Positions 42,373-53,115 are shown, counted from the first letter of the stretch. The stretch is 64,000 bases of DNA from Alviniconcha marisindica (GCA_018857735.1 JABMCL010002167.1:1042001-1106000), one strand, 5' to 3'. Numbers and translations: made by a program. Notes: generated from the sequence alone by a model not told the origin.

Positions 42373-43080
42373 CTGTCACACACACAACAAGATAAACATC
42401 ATCAGACAGGTGTGTCACACACACAACAAGATAAAATCATCAGACAGGTGTGTCACACACACAACAAGATAAACATCATCAGACAGGTGTCACACACACA
42501 ACAAGACAAACATTGTCAGACAGGTGTGTCGCACACACAACAAGATAAACATCGTCAGACAGGTGTGTCACTCACACAACAAGATAAACATCATCAGACA
42601 GGTGTGTCACACACACAAGATAAACATCATCAGACAGGTGTGTCACACACAACAAGATAAACATCTCAGACAGGTGTGTCACACACACAACAAGATAAAC
42701 ATCATCAGACAGGTGTGTCACACACACAAGATAAACATCATCAGACAGGTGTGTCACACACACAAAAACAAGATAAACATCTCAGACAGGTGTGTCACAC
42801 ACACAACAAGATAAACATCATCAGACAGGTGTGTCACACACACAAGATAAACATCATCAGACAGGTGTGTCACACACACAAGATAAACATCATCAGACCA
42901 GTGTGTCACACATGCAACAAAATAACTATTGTTAGACAGGTGTGTCACACAACAAGATAAACATCGTCAGACAGGTGTGTCACACACACACAACAAGATA
43001 AACATTATTAGGCGTTTACTGGCGGATGTCACACACTCAAGATAAACATCGTTAGGTGTTTGCTAGCTGACCTGTCAGGA
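42373..43080 (-). repeat. ~37-bp array (about 18 units) anchored on a TBL1XR1 acceptor
   Basis: Units 'gtcacacacacaacaagata' plus 'aacatcatcagacaggtgt' start immediately at the exon edge. Most units have CAC where the true acceptor has CAG, so they are not usable. The far end (43055-43076: 'ggtgtttgctagctgacctg') again resembles the exon start plus an intact CCTGACAG acceptor, so both array ends carry the splice junction. Confidence 0.85.
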
Positions 43081-43084
43081 AAAG

Positions 43085-43455
43085 TTAAAAAGAATGCTAA
43101 TTTTAAATTTAATTAGACAACAACAAAATGCACAAAGAATGTTTAATTTTAATTTTATATAAATATATATATATTATAGTAAAAACACCTTTCTCAAGCA
43201 ACAAGCAGCCTGAAGAAACGATGCCAGATGAAAAGTGACTACTTATCTTTCAGTTAGTGCTGGAATCTCTTGTACTTGTAGAATTGTACAACAAACATGA
43301 CATACCAAACTCCAGCACTAGCTGAAAAACAAGTTGACACTTTCCACCTATCGTTGTTTGCTAGTGTACTATCTGTCTGCTGCTAGAGAAAGGTGTTCGG
43401 CTGATAATTTGCGCAAGTTTTGCGCTGTTTAATCAAAATCAGCATTCTTTTTAAC
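43085..43455. repeat. Foldback (MITE-like) element
   Basis: Left end GTTAAAAAGAATGCTAATTT and right end complement GTTAAAAAGAATGCTGATTT. Inner inverted segments 'aacacctttctcaagcaaca' against 'aacacctttctctagcagca', and 'ttcagttagtgctggaatct' against 'ttcagctagtgctggagttt'. No ORF. Confidence 0.75.
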
Positions 43456-44220
43456 CGTGTATGTGTTTTGATCTTGTTTCAGAGTGTTTCACTCTGTTGC
43501 TCTGTTCTGCTGATAATTTGCACATATTTTGTGCTGTTTAATCGCCCTGATATAACCGCACCGGTTGACTGGGCGTAAAATACCAACTTACTTACTTGTG
43601 CTGTTTAATTAAAATCAGCATTCTTTTTTTTGCTTTTGTTTTGTTTTCTTTAGGTGTTTTTTTGTGTGTGTGTGTTTTTGATAATGTTAACAGTAATAAT
43701 AATATCCCCAAAGGGATACTGTCCTTGACTAAACACAACAGAAGTTAACATCTAGCTTGTAAACAGCATGTTAAACAAAACTCAGTTAGAAATATCTGTT
43801 GCATTAATACATCTTTTAATATCACACACCCCAGAGGTACAACCCATGATTAAACGCGTCAGATGTGAAGATCTATCTAGGACGCAGCCTCAAGATAAAA
43901 CTGGCATGATTGCCTCATTGTGAGTCACAACAATAAAAATGCGGAGAGATAGCAAAGAGATATAAAACTACCAATGTCACCGTCAATGTGAAAAAGCTGG
44001 TTCGCACGTTGAAGCATCTCTCTTCACTCATGGAAGATTGCAACAACCTGATCAAGTCTGTTGCAAACAAACCACGCACACTCCAACCTACCAGATGAAA
44101 CCACTCCCCCAAAAACCACACTCCACGACCTACCGGATGAAACCACTGGCCAATCAAAAACTACTGTCACACTTTTATCGGTAACTGCTCCCGTCTGATC
44201 TCCCTCCACCTTTCTCCTGG
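43456..44220. other. TBL1XR1 intron with repeat C and a partial foldback duplicate
   Basis: 'ctgataatttgc.ca..tttt' and 'aaaatcagcattctttttt' from the foldback end recur at about 43508-43640, interrupted by repeat C at 43540-43600. Nothing else recognised. Confidence 0.5.
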
Positions 44221-44224
44221 ATTA

Positions 44225-44285
44225 CTGGTAATAACCATACTGGCTGACCGGGTGTAAAACACTAAGTTACTTACTTACTTACTTA
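44225..44285 (+). repeat. Dispersed repeat C copy with TTACTTACTTACTTACTTAC tail
   Basis: 'ataaccatactggctgaccg' and 'ggtgtaaaacactaagttac', with a TTAC repeat at the end. Confidence 0.75.
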
Positions 44286-44575
44286 CCCTCCACCATACAC
44301 TCCAAGCAGACACTTACAGTCTGCATCTGACACCTGCACCTTTGTCATCCCTCGTGTAAACACCAAAAACATATGACGAATGAAAGATGGTTTTCTGAGG
44401 CTGGCCCATCTGTTCGGAACAGTTTTCCTCACACTCTGATTCTTCCCCCTTTTCCAAGATCACCCTCAAGACTAACCTGCTTTTCCTACAGTCTTAACGC
44501 TATGCACATTTTTGAGGCATTAAGCACGCCCATGCAACTGGGCCCAGAGCTGTTGGGCAAGGCAATCCCAAATAG

Positions 44576-44645
44576 TTAGTTAGTAAGTGATTAGGTTTTA
44601 ATGTCCTGTCAACCACAGTCACCCAAGGACAACCAAAAACAAACA
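44576..44645 (+). repeat. Dispersed repeat D
   Basis: 'tagttagtaagtgattaggt' and 'tttaatgtcctgtcaaccac' recur at 59125-59185 (TTTAACGTCCTGTCAACCGC). Confidence 0.6.
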
Positions 44646-44744
44646 CGCACTTCAAAACCTCTTGTATCTATATTTAGAGGATGTACCTACCTCTGCCAGC
44701 ACTTAAGTAGGGCCTACACCACTTCAGAAGATATTAAAAAAACA

Positions 44745-44850
44745 TGCTATAAAAAGCTAATCACTCATGCAGAATCACTTGCGAGTGCAGTGAGTCTGTG
44801 CAAGAGTGGAGAATAGCGCTATATAAAAGTGATCAACAACAACAACAACA
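44745..44850 (+). repeat. Dispersed repeat R2 copy
   Basis: 'gctataaaaagctaatcact', 'cttgcgagtgcagtgagtct' and 'gagaatagcgctatataaaa', followed by a CAA repeat. Confidence 0.75.
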
Positions 44851-44862
44851 ACAAAACAACGT

Positions 44863-45181
44863 GAGCTGGTTTGGCCTAGCGGTAAGGCGTTAGGCTGGTA
44901 AGCGGAAGGACCTTGATTCGATACCGCTTCCGCTCTCCTTTCTCTTCAAAAGGTTGTGGTCTGTGGACACTGTCTTGTGACTTTGTCCCTCACAATTAAT
45001 GAAACTTTAAAAATGGCTCTCATCGCAGCCCATCTTAATGCAGGAGTCATTCTGGTGGTGACAGTGCAGCGATAGGTATATACTCTCCCTCTTCCCCCAC
45101 CTCCATAGCTCCTTCCCCCCCCTTCTCCCAGTCCGTAATAAGCCTTATGGTTTCTGTGGATGTTAAGCACCATGTTTACTA
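44863..45181 (+). mobile_element. tRNA-derived SINE family A, full length
   Basis: Head 'gagctggtttggcctagcgg' plus 'taaggcgttaggctggtaag', B-box-like 'cttgattcgatacc', body, and the 3' end 'gtggatgttaagcaccatgt'. Confidence 0.85.
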
Positions 45182-45213
45182 ACAACAACTGCTGGTGGAG
45201 TCTATATCCCTTG

Positions 45214-45580
45214 TATTACTTGCTGCTATGCATGTCAGGTGAGAGTTACCGTAGGCAATTCAGGTCTTTGTTGTTATGTTTCTGTGACATCTTTCAAGTG
45301 CTAATTAACTAACTCTCTTGCGTGTTGATACATATGTAAACCCATTCTCAAGTCAGTCCACAAAACCAATTCCTACACAAACAATAAACAAAACACACAT
45401 ACAGTGATACACAGACATCAAACACAAATCATGATGCAAAAGAGATTATTATTATTACTATTCGCTTTAAATATAGCGCTATTCTCCGCTCTCGAGCTGA
45501 CTCACTGCACTTGCATGTGATTCTACATGAGTGAATAGCTTTTTATAGCGCGTTTTTGAATATCCACCGAAGTGGTGTAC
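45214..45580. repeat. R1 (plus) and R2 (minus) dispersed repeats
   Basis: R1 at 45214-45330 ('tgcatgtcaggtgagagtta'), then R2 inverted at 45450-45580 ('tatagcgctattctccgctc'). Confidence 0.65.
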
Positions 45581-45589
45581 TTACAGCGC

Positions 45590-45760
45590 TTATATGACAT
45601 GTATGCACAGCTAAGGACAAAAGTAGCAAGTATCTGTGAAATCACGATGCAAAAAGAGATAACGTATGCACAGCCAAGGACAAAAGTAGCATGTATTTGT
45701 GAAATCATGACGCAAAAGAGATGACACACGCACACAGCCAAGGACAAAAGTATTTGTTGG
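45590..45760 (+). repeat. ~64-bp repeat, 2.5 units, beginning 12 nt past a TBL1XR1 donor
   Basis: 'gccaaggacaaaagta' plus 'tgtgaaatcatgacgcaaaa' and 'gagat.ac..atgcacac' occurs three times, ending beside the donor at 45765. Confidence 0.75.
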
Positions 45761-45765
45761 CCTAC

Positions 45766-45829
45766 CGTCTGTGCTCCACAAACGTGCGTAACCATCGTAG
45801 GATCCTGTCGCCAGCAAACTGCCGTCACA
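45766..45829 (-). CDS. TBL1XR1: TBL1XR1 exon, WD40 (21 codons plus 1 nt)
   Basis: Acceptor 'ttattttcag' and donor CAGACG|GTAGGC. Reads [20 protein letters not shown] plus D and G; human TBL1 has [22 protein letters not shown]. Phase 0 start. Confidence 0.94.
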
Positions 45830-46524
45830 CTGAAAATAAAACAGGAAACTGGCTGGTCATCAATCAATCAAGCCGACAGACAATAGTTTAAGATGGATAC
45901 AATATACAGGGGTTGCCAATATGCACATAAAAACCCCAATGTGTTTTAAATACAAAACAAACCCCTCTGATGCCATTGCTCAAACCCCATGCATTTACTA
46001 CGCACACAAAAAGTCCAGATCTGTGTGACAGAATGCATTTTAATTAAAGGCTTTAAGGAGTCTGTCTCTCTTTTAGTCTCTCTCTCTGGTGTCGGGTTGT
46101 GAAATCGGTTGTAAGAAGCTGAACAGATCAACTTTGATAGTTGCCAGGCCAGAGTGGCTGACACTGAACGAGGTCAGCAGTAGTTTTCACTGCCTGCATC
46201 GATTTCCGGCCGTATCACTAGTTTCAAGCCATTCATTTGCACGTGGGACTGACCACATTACGCAGCTCAGCATAATGTCACAAAGGACAAAGCTTAAAAC
46301 AAAAAAATGACTTGTTTTTTCGTAGTCATGATGATAGTTCTAAACCAGTTTTTCCGCTAGCTCTGGACTGGTTGATAGTAGACCGCCTGCTCAAGAACTC
46401 AAACAAGATGTGACCAGCCAGGAGTCTGCGAACACCAGCAAAAGGCTGAGATCTAGCCAGGCAGCGGTGAAAAAGGCTGATTGCCATGGGGAGTCCCAAG
46501 CTCCAGAATACCGAAAGTGGTGCC
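45830..46524. other. TBL1XR1 intron, nothing recognised
   Basis: No exon or repeat identified before the 33-bp array. Confidence 0.5.
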
Positions 46525-47265
46525 GCTATCCGACTACCACAAGTCTTTGGTCAGGTTGGCAATGGTCTACCACAAGTCTTTGGTCAGGTTGGCAATGGTC
46601 TACCACAAGTCTTTGGTCAGCTTGGCGATGGTCTACCACAAGTCTTTGGTCAGCTTGGCGATGGTCTACCACAAGTCTTTGGTCAGCTTGGCGATGGTCT
46701 ACCACAAGTCTTTGGTCAGGTTGGCAATGGTCTACCACAAGTCTTTGGTCAGCTTGGCGATGGTCTACCACAAGTCTTTGGTCAGGTTGGCAATGGTCTA
46801 CCAAAAGTCTTCGGTCAGGCTGGCAATGGTCTACCACAAGTCTTCGGTCAGGTTGGTGATGGTCTACCAAAAATCTTTGATCAGCTTGGCAATGGTCTAC
46901 CACAAGTCTTCGGTCAGGTTGGCAATGGTCTACCAAAAGTCTTTGGTCAGGTTGGCAATGGTCTACCAAAAAGTCTTTGGTCAGGTTGGCAATGGTCTAT
47001 CAAAAAGTCTTTGGTCATGTTGGCAATGGTCTACCACAAGTCTTCGGTCCAGTTGGCAATGGTCTACCATGTCTTTGGTCAGCTTGGCAATGGTCTACCA
47101 CAAGTGTTTCGTCAGGTTGGTGATGGTCTACCACAAGTCTTCGATCCGGTTGGCGATGGTCTACCATGTCTTTGGTCAGCTTGGCAATGGTCTACCACAA
47201 GTGTTTCATCAGGCTGGCGATGGTCTACCAGAAGTCTTCGATCCAGTGGGCGATGATCTACAGTG
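46525..47265 (+). repeat. 33-bp minisatellite (~22 units)
   Basis: Units of 'gtctaccacaagtctttggt' plus 'caggttggcaatg' (or cagcttggcgatg). Since 33 is a multiple of three and stops are absent, several frames on both strands stay open for 150-265 codons (QVFGQVGNGLP, MVYHKSLVRLA, and others). Conservation is at the DNA level in all frames equally, so this is not a protein. Confidence 0.93.
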
Positions 47266-47317
47266 CCCAGCTGACTGAAGGCAATTCCAGCTACCGGCCG
47301 TCCGTCACTTCACTCAC

Positions 47318-47456
47318 GTTCCAGTCTAGCGATGTGACGTCTTTGTTGCTGGGGACCTCCGTCCCACCCTTCTGAATGCAGTGACGCAGGACCAGTTGGT
47401 TGGCGTTGTTAGAGTTGTCGTTCATGTTCCATATCCGAGCTGTCGAGTCACCAGAT
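47318..47456 (-). CDS. TBL1XR1: TBL1XR1 exon, WD40 (46 codons plus 1 nt)
   Basis: Acceptor 'cctctgcttgcag' and donor TGGAAC|GTGAGT. Reads [40 protein letters not shown] and TSLDWN; human TBL1 has [46 protein letters not shown]. The loop after IWN is variable and N-rich here. Starts in phase 2, completing a glycine codon. Confidence 0.95.
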
Positions 47457-47693
47457 CTGCAAGCAGAGGGACGCTGTGCTCAATAATAAAAAATAATTAA
47501 TAATAATAATAATAATAATAAATCACTTTTTTATCGCGCTCTTCTCTGGTGTACACCAACTCACTGTGCATTACAACATTTTCCAACATTTTTTAAATGG
47601 AAAAAAGAAGAAAAAAAGGTACCATAAGTAATACATATATGACAACTAGCATTGTATATATATATATACACACAAAAATAATGCACATAGCTA
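47457..47693. other. TBL1XR1 intron with AAT and AT repeats
   Basis: (AAT)n at about 47490-47522 and (TA)n at 47655-47670; looks like the AAT-headed dispersed repeat also hinted at near 18715. Confidence 0.5.
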
Positions 47694-47845
47694 GGGAGCC
47701 AGAATAGCTCAGTGGTACAGCCCCAGATTCGTGATCACAAAGTAATGGGCATAATTCCTAACATGGGTGGCAAGAGAATTTTCTTCTCTAGGGTCAACTT
47801 TCTGTTCTGGCTCTAATCGCGATAATGCGCCACCATGCCAAACAC
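47694..47845 (+). repeat. tRNA-derived SINE (second type)
   Basis: A-box-like 'atagctcagtggtacagccc' at about 47704, a degenerate B box, then 'gcaagagaattttcttctct'. The body motif 'gagaattttc' is shared with the SINE at 18495-18602. Confidence 0.55.
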
Positions 47846-47889
47846 AGTTACAAAATTTGAGTGGTACAGAAGACACTGTCCAGGCAAAA

Positions 47890-49715
47890 CCAAGACAGGG
47901 GGGACAAAATGGGTGAGATGACGTCCAAAACCAAGAACTCTCTCTCGTCCCGATGTCACCCTGTGTGGGTGAGATGACATCAAAATCCAAGAACTATCTC
48001 CCTCTCACTCTCTCTCTTGTCCTGATGTGACCCTCTGCAGCTGAGATGATGGTATAATCCAAGAACTAACTCTCTCTCTCTCTCTCTTGTTCTGAAGTGA
48101 CTATGCGGTTGAGACAGGAATTTAAAATCCAGGAACTAACTATCTCTCTCATTCTGAGGTGACCCTATGCAGGTCAGAAGATGTTAAAATCTGAGAACAC
48201 TCTCTCTCTTGTCCTGGGGTGATCCTGCATGACTGAGATGACATTAAAATCCAAGAATCTCTCTCCCTCATATCCTCAAGTGACCCAATGCGGATGAGAA
48301 GACGTTAAAATTGAAGAACACTCTGTCATCCTGAGGTGATCTTTTGCGGTTGAGACAAGGTTAATATCCCCAAGAACTCTTTTTAACTATCTCCCTCTCT
48401 CTTGTTCTGATGTGAGCCTGTGTGGTTGAGATGACGTTAAAATCCAAGAATCTCTCCCTGCGTCATCCTGAAGTGACCCAATGCAGTTGAAAAGACGTTA
48501 AAATCTAAGGAACTCTCTCTCATCCTGAGATGATCCTATGCAGTTGCGACGACATTAAAACCCAAGAACTAACTCTCTCTCTCTCCCTCATCCTGAGGTG
48601 ACCTTATGTGGCTGAGCTGACGCTAAAACCTAAGAACTCTCTCTTGATCTCTCGTCCTGATGTGATGCGGTTGAGAAGACGCTAAAATCGAAGAACACTC
48701 TCTCGTCCTGAGGTGACCTTTTGCGGTTGAGACAAGGTTAAAATCCAAGAACTATCTCCCTCTCTCTTGTCCTGTGACCCTGTGTGGTTGAGATGATGTT
48801 AAAATCCAAGAACTATCTCTCTCTCTCTCTTGTTCTCAAGTGACTATGTGGTGGAGACGATGTTAAAATCCAAGAACTCTATCTCATCCTGAAGTGGCCC
48901 TGTGTGGTTGGGATTCTACTAAAATCTAAGAACACTCACTCACCCTGAGGTGACCCCATGCAGTTCAGATGATGTTAAAATCTAAAAATTCTCTCTCATC
49001 CTGAAGTGACTGTGACCATATGTAGTTGAAATGACGTTAAAATCTAAAAATTCTCTCATCCTGAAGTGACTGTCGCCCTATGTGGTTCAAATGACGTTAA
49101 AATCTAAAATTTCTCTCATCCTGAAGTGACTGTGACCCTATGTGGTTGAAATTACGTTAAAATCTAAAAACTCTCTCTCACCCTGAAGTGACCCTATGCA
49201 GTTCAGATGACGTTAAAATATAAGAGCACTCTATCATCCTGAGGTTACCCTGTGCGGCTGGGCCGACACTAAAACCTAAGAACTCTCTCTTGATCTCTCA
49301 TCCTGATGTGACCATATGCGGTTGAGATGACGTTAAAATCTTAGAACACTCTCTCTCTTACCCTGAGGTGACCCTATGCAGTTCAGATGGTGCTAAAATC
49401 TAAGAACACTTTCTCTCATCCTGAATGGCCCCACGTGGTTAGGATGATGCTAAAATCTAAGAACACTCACTCACCCTGAAGTGACCCTGTGCAGTTCAGA
49501 TGACGACGTTAAAATCTAAGAACCACTCTCTCACCCTGAAGTGACCCAATGCGGTTCAGATGACCTTAAAATCTAAGAACACTCTCTCTCTCTCTCTCTC
49601 ACCCTGAATGACCCCATGTGGTTGAGCTGCCACTAAAACCTAAGAACTCTCTCTTGATCCCTTGTCCTGGTGGGACCCTAGTTATGCGGTTGAGAAGAGG
49701 TTAAACTCCAAGACG
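47890..49715 (+). repeat. 56-60 bp CT-rich minisatellite (~30 units)
   Basis: Units of 'aaaatccaagaactctctct' plus 'catcctgaagtgaccctatg' and 'cggttgagatgacgtt', diverging up to perhaps 30%. The array ends about 15 nt past the donor of exon 49862-49730; in the transcript it lies immediately downstream of that donor and reads as GA-rich blocks. Confidence 0.92.
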
Positions 49716-49729
49716 TGGCCATCGCTCAC

Positions 49730-49862
49730 CCAGAGGCCAAGAGGTCGTTGGTGGGGTTCCAGGCACAGATGAAGACCTCGGACTCGTGGCCCCGCAGCAC
49801 CGTGGCTTTGTTGGTGGGGATCTCCACGCCCCCCTCCACCTCCATCGCCTCGTGGTTGTTGG
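49730..49862 (-). CDS. TBL1XR1: TBL1XR1 exon, linker and first WD40 blade (43 codons plus 4 nt)
   Basis: Acceptor 'ctcctgtgttgcag' and donor TCTGG|GTGAGC. Reads [40 protein letters not shown] and LAS plus GG; human TBL1XR1 has [40 protein letters not shown]-rich against flanking introns. It is the most 5' exon found in the window. Preceding exons (LisH, F-box-like) were looked for on the minus strand up to 64000 and not seen. Confidence 0.95.
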
Positions 49863-49954
49863 CTGCAACACAGGAGAGGGTCGTCGTCATTGCTACTGTT
49901 ACTGTGAGCAGTTAACGTCATTTTCAACAACAGCAAGAGCAGTCTCGTTTCAAA

Positions 49955-49957
49955 CAG

Positions 49958-50011
<54 letters not shown>

Positions 50012-50015
50012 AGAG

Positions 50016-50071
<56 letters not shown>

Positions 50072-50203
50072 ACGAACGAACGAATTTTTTATTAACGAGG
50101 GTAAAGGAATAAGTACAATATACTTTTTTTCATCCAGCCCTCGGGCAAAACAAAAACACACAACAAAACAAAATAATTATAAACTCCAAAATTCATATTA
50201 ACT

Positions 50204-50272
<69 letters not shown>

Positions 50273-50280
50273 TGTGTATG

Positions 50281-50349
<69 letters not shown>

Positions 50350-50402
50350 ACACATGTGTATGCGTGTACGTGTGTATACACGCCTAATCATGTAAATGCA
50401 TG

Positions 50403-50444
<42 letters not shown>

Positions 50445-50487
50445 TACACGAGGCCCACACACCACAAATAAATCAGCAGATAAAACA

Positions 50488-50540
<53 letters not shown>
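49955..50540. repeat. GT, GA and TA microsatellites
   Basis: (GT)n 49961-49997 and (GA)n to 50072; (GA)n 50207-50262 and 50285-50345; (GT)n 50406-50443; (TA)n 50492-50538. Separated by short unique stretches. Confidence 0.95.
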
Positions 50541-50543
<3 letters not shown>

Positions 50544-52039
50544 GGTCACGTGAGTGCCCTTCCCATTTCGCCAAGAGTATTTGTAAATAACACCCTACGT
50601 CATCACAAGGGAGTCTACTCCCCCCCCCCCCCCCTCTGATCCCATCCCCCCCCCCCCCCCCCATCCCTACCTCCACCCCAGCACCGCCTGTGACTACGGA
50701 TGACATCCCTCGCCCTTTCCTTCCATCGATCGGCCGCGCGTGAGGCCGGGGCCGAAACACCAACAAACACGATAATCCGCGAGACTTGGCAGCGTTTCAA
50801 CCAGCCAGTATTACAAGCTCATCAGCAACGCTGGATCAACATCGCTTGGATAAGAATAGAAACTGCCTTGCACGCACTACCTCTCTCTCTCCCTCCCCCC
50901 CCCCCCCCCTTCTCTCCCTCTCTAAGAGATGCCTGTATTTTTATTTTTATTTACTCATCAGTAGCTTAGCAAGGACCAGCTGTTAGACAGGTTTTTGACT
51001 AAACCTAAACTACAATCCTTGTAAAATAAGTTTCCAGTTGATTCTCCCCCCCCCCCTCTCTGTGAGCTAACTAAACCTCCGGGGCGGGAGGGTGGGTGGG
51101 GGGGGGGGGGGCGGGACTTGGTGGAATAAGTTTAATGCCCTGTGCCAGAGAAGAGTGCTGTGTCTGAGCTAGCCTCAGAGAGAGAGAGAGAGAGAGAGAC
51201 TTAGTGTTTTACGCCCAGTCAACCATTATGGTTATACCACACACAGAGTGAGAACTCCGAACTTTATTACACTATTACACAAGGATTAAGATTTTAGGCA
51301 ACTGTCTGTTCTTACAGTCTGTAATCGGGTTGTAAAAAAAACACAAAAACAAAAAACACTTTATGCAGCGTCTGCAGTCAGTGATGCTCGTCTTCTGTGT
51401 GAGCATCAGTGTTTACAAGCAAGCGCGACTGTGATGATCTGAACTGAAAGCGCCGCGTTTCAGCGCCTACGAGCTCTGATTTTAGACAAGACTGGAAAAG
51501 CTGATCAATGACGTGTGCCTGTGGTACAGAGGACTACCGGCAGCTGCCCAGCGCCTGTGGGAGGAAGGGTGAAGCAATGTGGTAGCCTAGGTTCTCGGCG
51601 CACCAAACCTCCCCCGGAAAGAGACGGAGCACCACCCACACAAAAATCAATGCGCGCTCAGTCTCAATCAGGGGCCTACTTTTTCCCCCTTTTCTTTACT
51701 CTCCTTATTCGTCTCCCTTTTTTTTTCCCCCCCCCCCCCCCGCCCCTTTTTAACAACCCGCCTTGCTTTTTTTTTTGCTTCCTTTTTTTTCTTTCGCCTT
51801 CTCCTTTTTCTCCGTCTTCCATCGCGGCGACCTCAGCCAGCACTGAAGCCTACTTGTCAGTCGGTGTTGTACGATCGATCTGGAATCTCAGTCAGCGCTG
51901 ATGTGTCACCGTGTGCACTTCCCTGAAACCACGGCCTTTCAGTTGATGTTCGAGTTAATCGGTCTTATCTGATCTGCAAGCAAGCAGTCAAACAAACCTC
52001 GAATCTCGTTTCGAAGACGATACAGAAAATTAATGTGTA

Positions 52040-52070
<31 letters not shown>

Positions 52071-52203
52071 GTCATGTTAATCTGTTTTACGAGTTCGTTT
52101 TCTATACTCCCACGCCGATCCCAGATAATTACATATCTGCTCACCCCACCCACGCACCACCCTCTTTTTTCTCTCGTTCTTTCTTTCTTCTTCTTTTTTT
52201 GCA
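50541..52203. other. TBL1XR1 5' intron: C runs, repeat C (minus), no exon
   Basis: C runs at 50619-50634, 50647-50662 and 50897-50909; G runs near 51099-51110. Repeat C (minus) is at about 51200-51240 ('acgcccagtcaaccattatg'). Around 51720-51800 the sequence becomes homopolymer-rich. No exon recognised. Confidence 0.4.
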
Positions 52204-52380
52204 AGGGCTCCGGAGCTGTGTGAGAGTCGAGGTGGCCGTCCTGAGCTGTCCGTCCTAACGAGCCTTCTGGTTTCCGTGGACGTAAAGAATGATTGAACCG
52301 TGCTTCGGCATTGGTCACAACTTGTCCCTAATATGTCAACTGACATCTGAGGACATTAAGCATCACTTCATCATCATCAG
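52204..52380 (+). repeat. Dispersed repeat B (SINE-like), copy 1
   Basis: 'ggagctgtgtgagagtcgag', 'gtggccgtcctgagctgtcc', 'ctggtttccgtggacgtaaa' and 'aagcatcacttcatcatcat'. A near-identical copy is at 55070-55250; shorter ones at 54690, 56316 and 60905 (minus). Confidence 0.8.
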
Positions 52381-52403
52381 CAAGGGCGAACGAGAGGGGA
52401 GAC

Positions 52404-52405
<2 letters not shown>

Positions 52406-52456
<51 letters not shown>
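52406..52456. repeat. Uninterrupted run of 51 G
   Basis: Fifty-one consecutive G residues on the plus strand (C in the TBL1XR1 transcript sense). It could fold as a G-quadruplex on the plus strand, but its length is also where consensus errors are expected. Confidence 0.9.
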
Positions 52457-52462
<6 letters not shown>

Positions 52463-52547
52463 AAACTTTTATAAGGCTTGAGAAAGAGACAGAACTCGAA
52501 CACTTTACTACTCAAGGATAGTAGCGTTAGGTCCATTTGGACCTGTC

Positions 52548-52550
52548 TAA

Positions 52551-52585
<35 letters not shown>

Positions 52586-52612
52586 GGAGAGGGAGAGAGG
52601 GAGGACAGAGGG

Positions 52613-52685
<73 letters not shown>
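52548..52685. repeat. GA microsatellite with G run
   Basis: (GA)n interrupted by G11 at about 52576 and GGGAGAGGGAGG variants. Confidence 0.95.
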
Positions 52686-52688
<3 letters not shown>

Positions 52689-52774
52689 CCAGCTTCGCCA
52701 ATTTTCTGATTGTTGATATACACTGGCTATGGAGAGGGTGGGGTGGGATTTGAGATTTGTAGATCGCCTATTTT

Positions 52775-53115
52775 GGACGCGGACGCTCATGTAGATCGCC
52801 TATTTTGGACGCCAAAAACGCTCATGTTGATCGCCTACTCTGGACGTCAACACTCATGCAGATTACCTATTCTGGACGCCAACCCTCATATAGATCACCT
52901 ATTTTTGACGCCAAAAACGCTCATGTTGATCGCCTATTCTGGACGTCAACACTCATGCAGATTACCTATTCTGGACGCCAACCCTCATATAGATCAACTA
53001 TTTTTGACGCCGAAAACGCTCATGTTGATCGTCTATTTTGGACGCCAGCGCTCATGTTCATCACCTGTTTTGGACGCCCAAAAAACACGCTGATGTAGAT
53101 CGCCTATTCTGGACG
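52775..53115 (+). repeat. ~34-bp tandem repeat (10 units)
   Basis: 'gatcgcctattttggacgcc' plus 'aaaaacgctcatgt' units with variants 'attacctattctggacgcca' and 'accctcatatagatcaccta'; a three-unit higher-order repeat is visible. Confidence 0.88.

Larger units (their letters stand above)
29325..49862 (-). other. TBL1XR1: TBL1XR1/TBL1X/ebi gene, C-terminal portion
   Basis: Ten internal exons plus an array of terminal exon copies, all on the minus strand: 49862-49730, 47456-47318, 45829-45766, 42372-42275, 37083-37023, 36373-36252, 34549-34475, 32335-32208, 31146-30981, 30382-30281, then one of the 27-nt terminal copies. They join in unbroken phase to about 370 residues, the WD40 propeller of a transducin beta-like 1 protein. 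Relatives have about 514 residues; the missing ~140 (LisH and F-box-like region) should lie beyond 64000. The family protein is a core subunit of the NCoR/SMRT-HDAC3 corepressor in the nucleus and a ubiquitin-dependent exchange factor (established knowledge). Nearly every intron carries a minisatellite at or near a splice site. Confidence 0.95.

Noticed and set aside
46481..47278. 265- and 256-codon frames over the 33-bp array
   Set aside because: Open in several frames and on both strands only because the unit is a multiple of three without stops; it lies in a TBL1XR1 intron.
52363..52701. Proline- and serine/leucine-rich frames over G runs and GA tracts
   Set aside because: Pure low-complexity translation of homopolymers and microsatellites.
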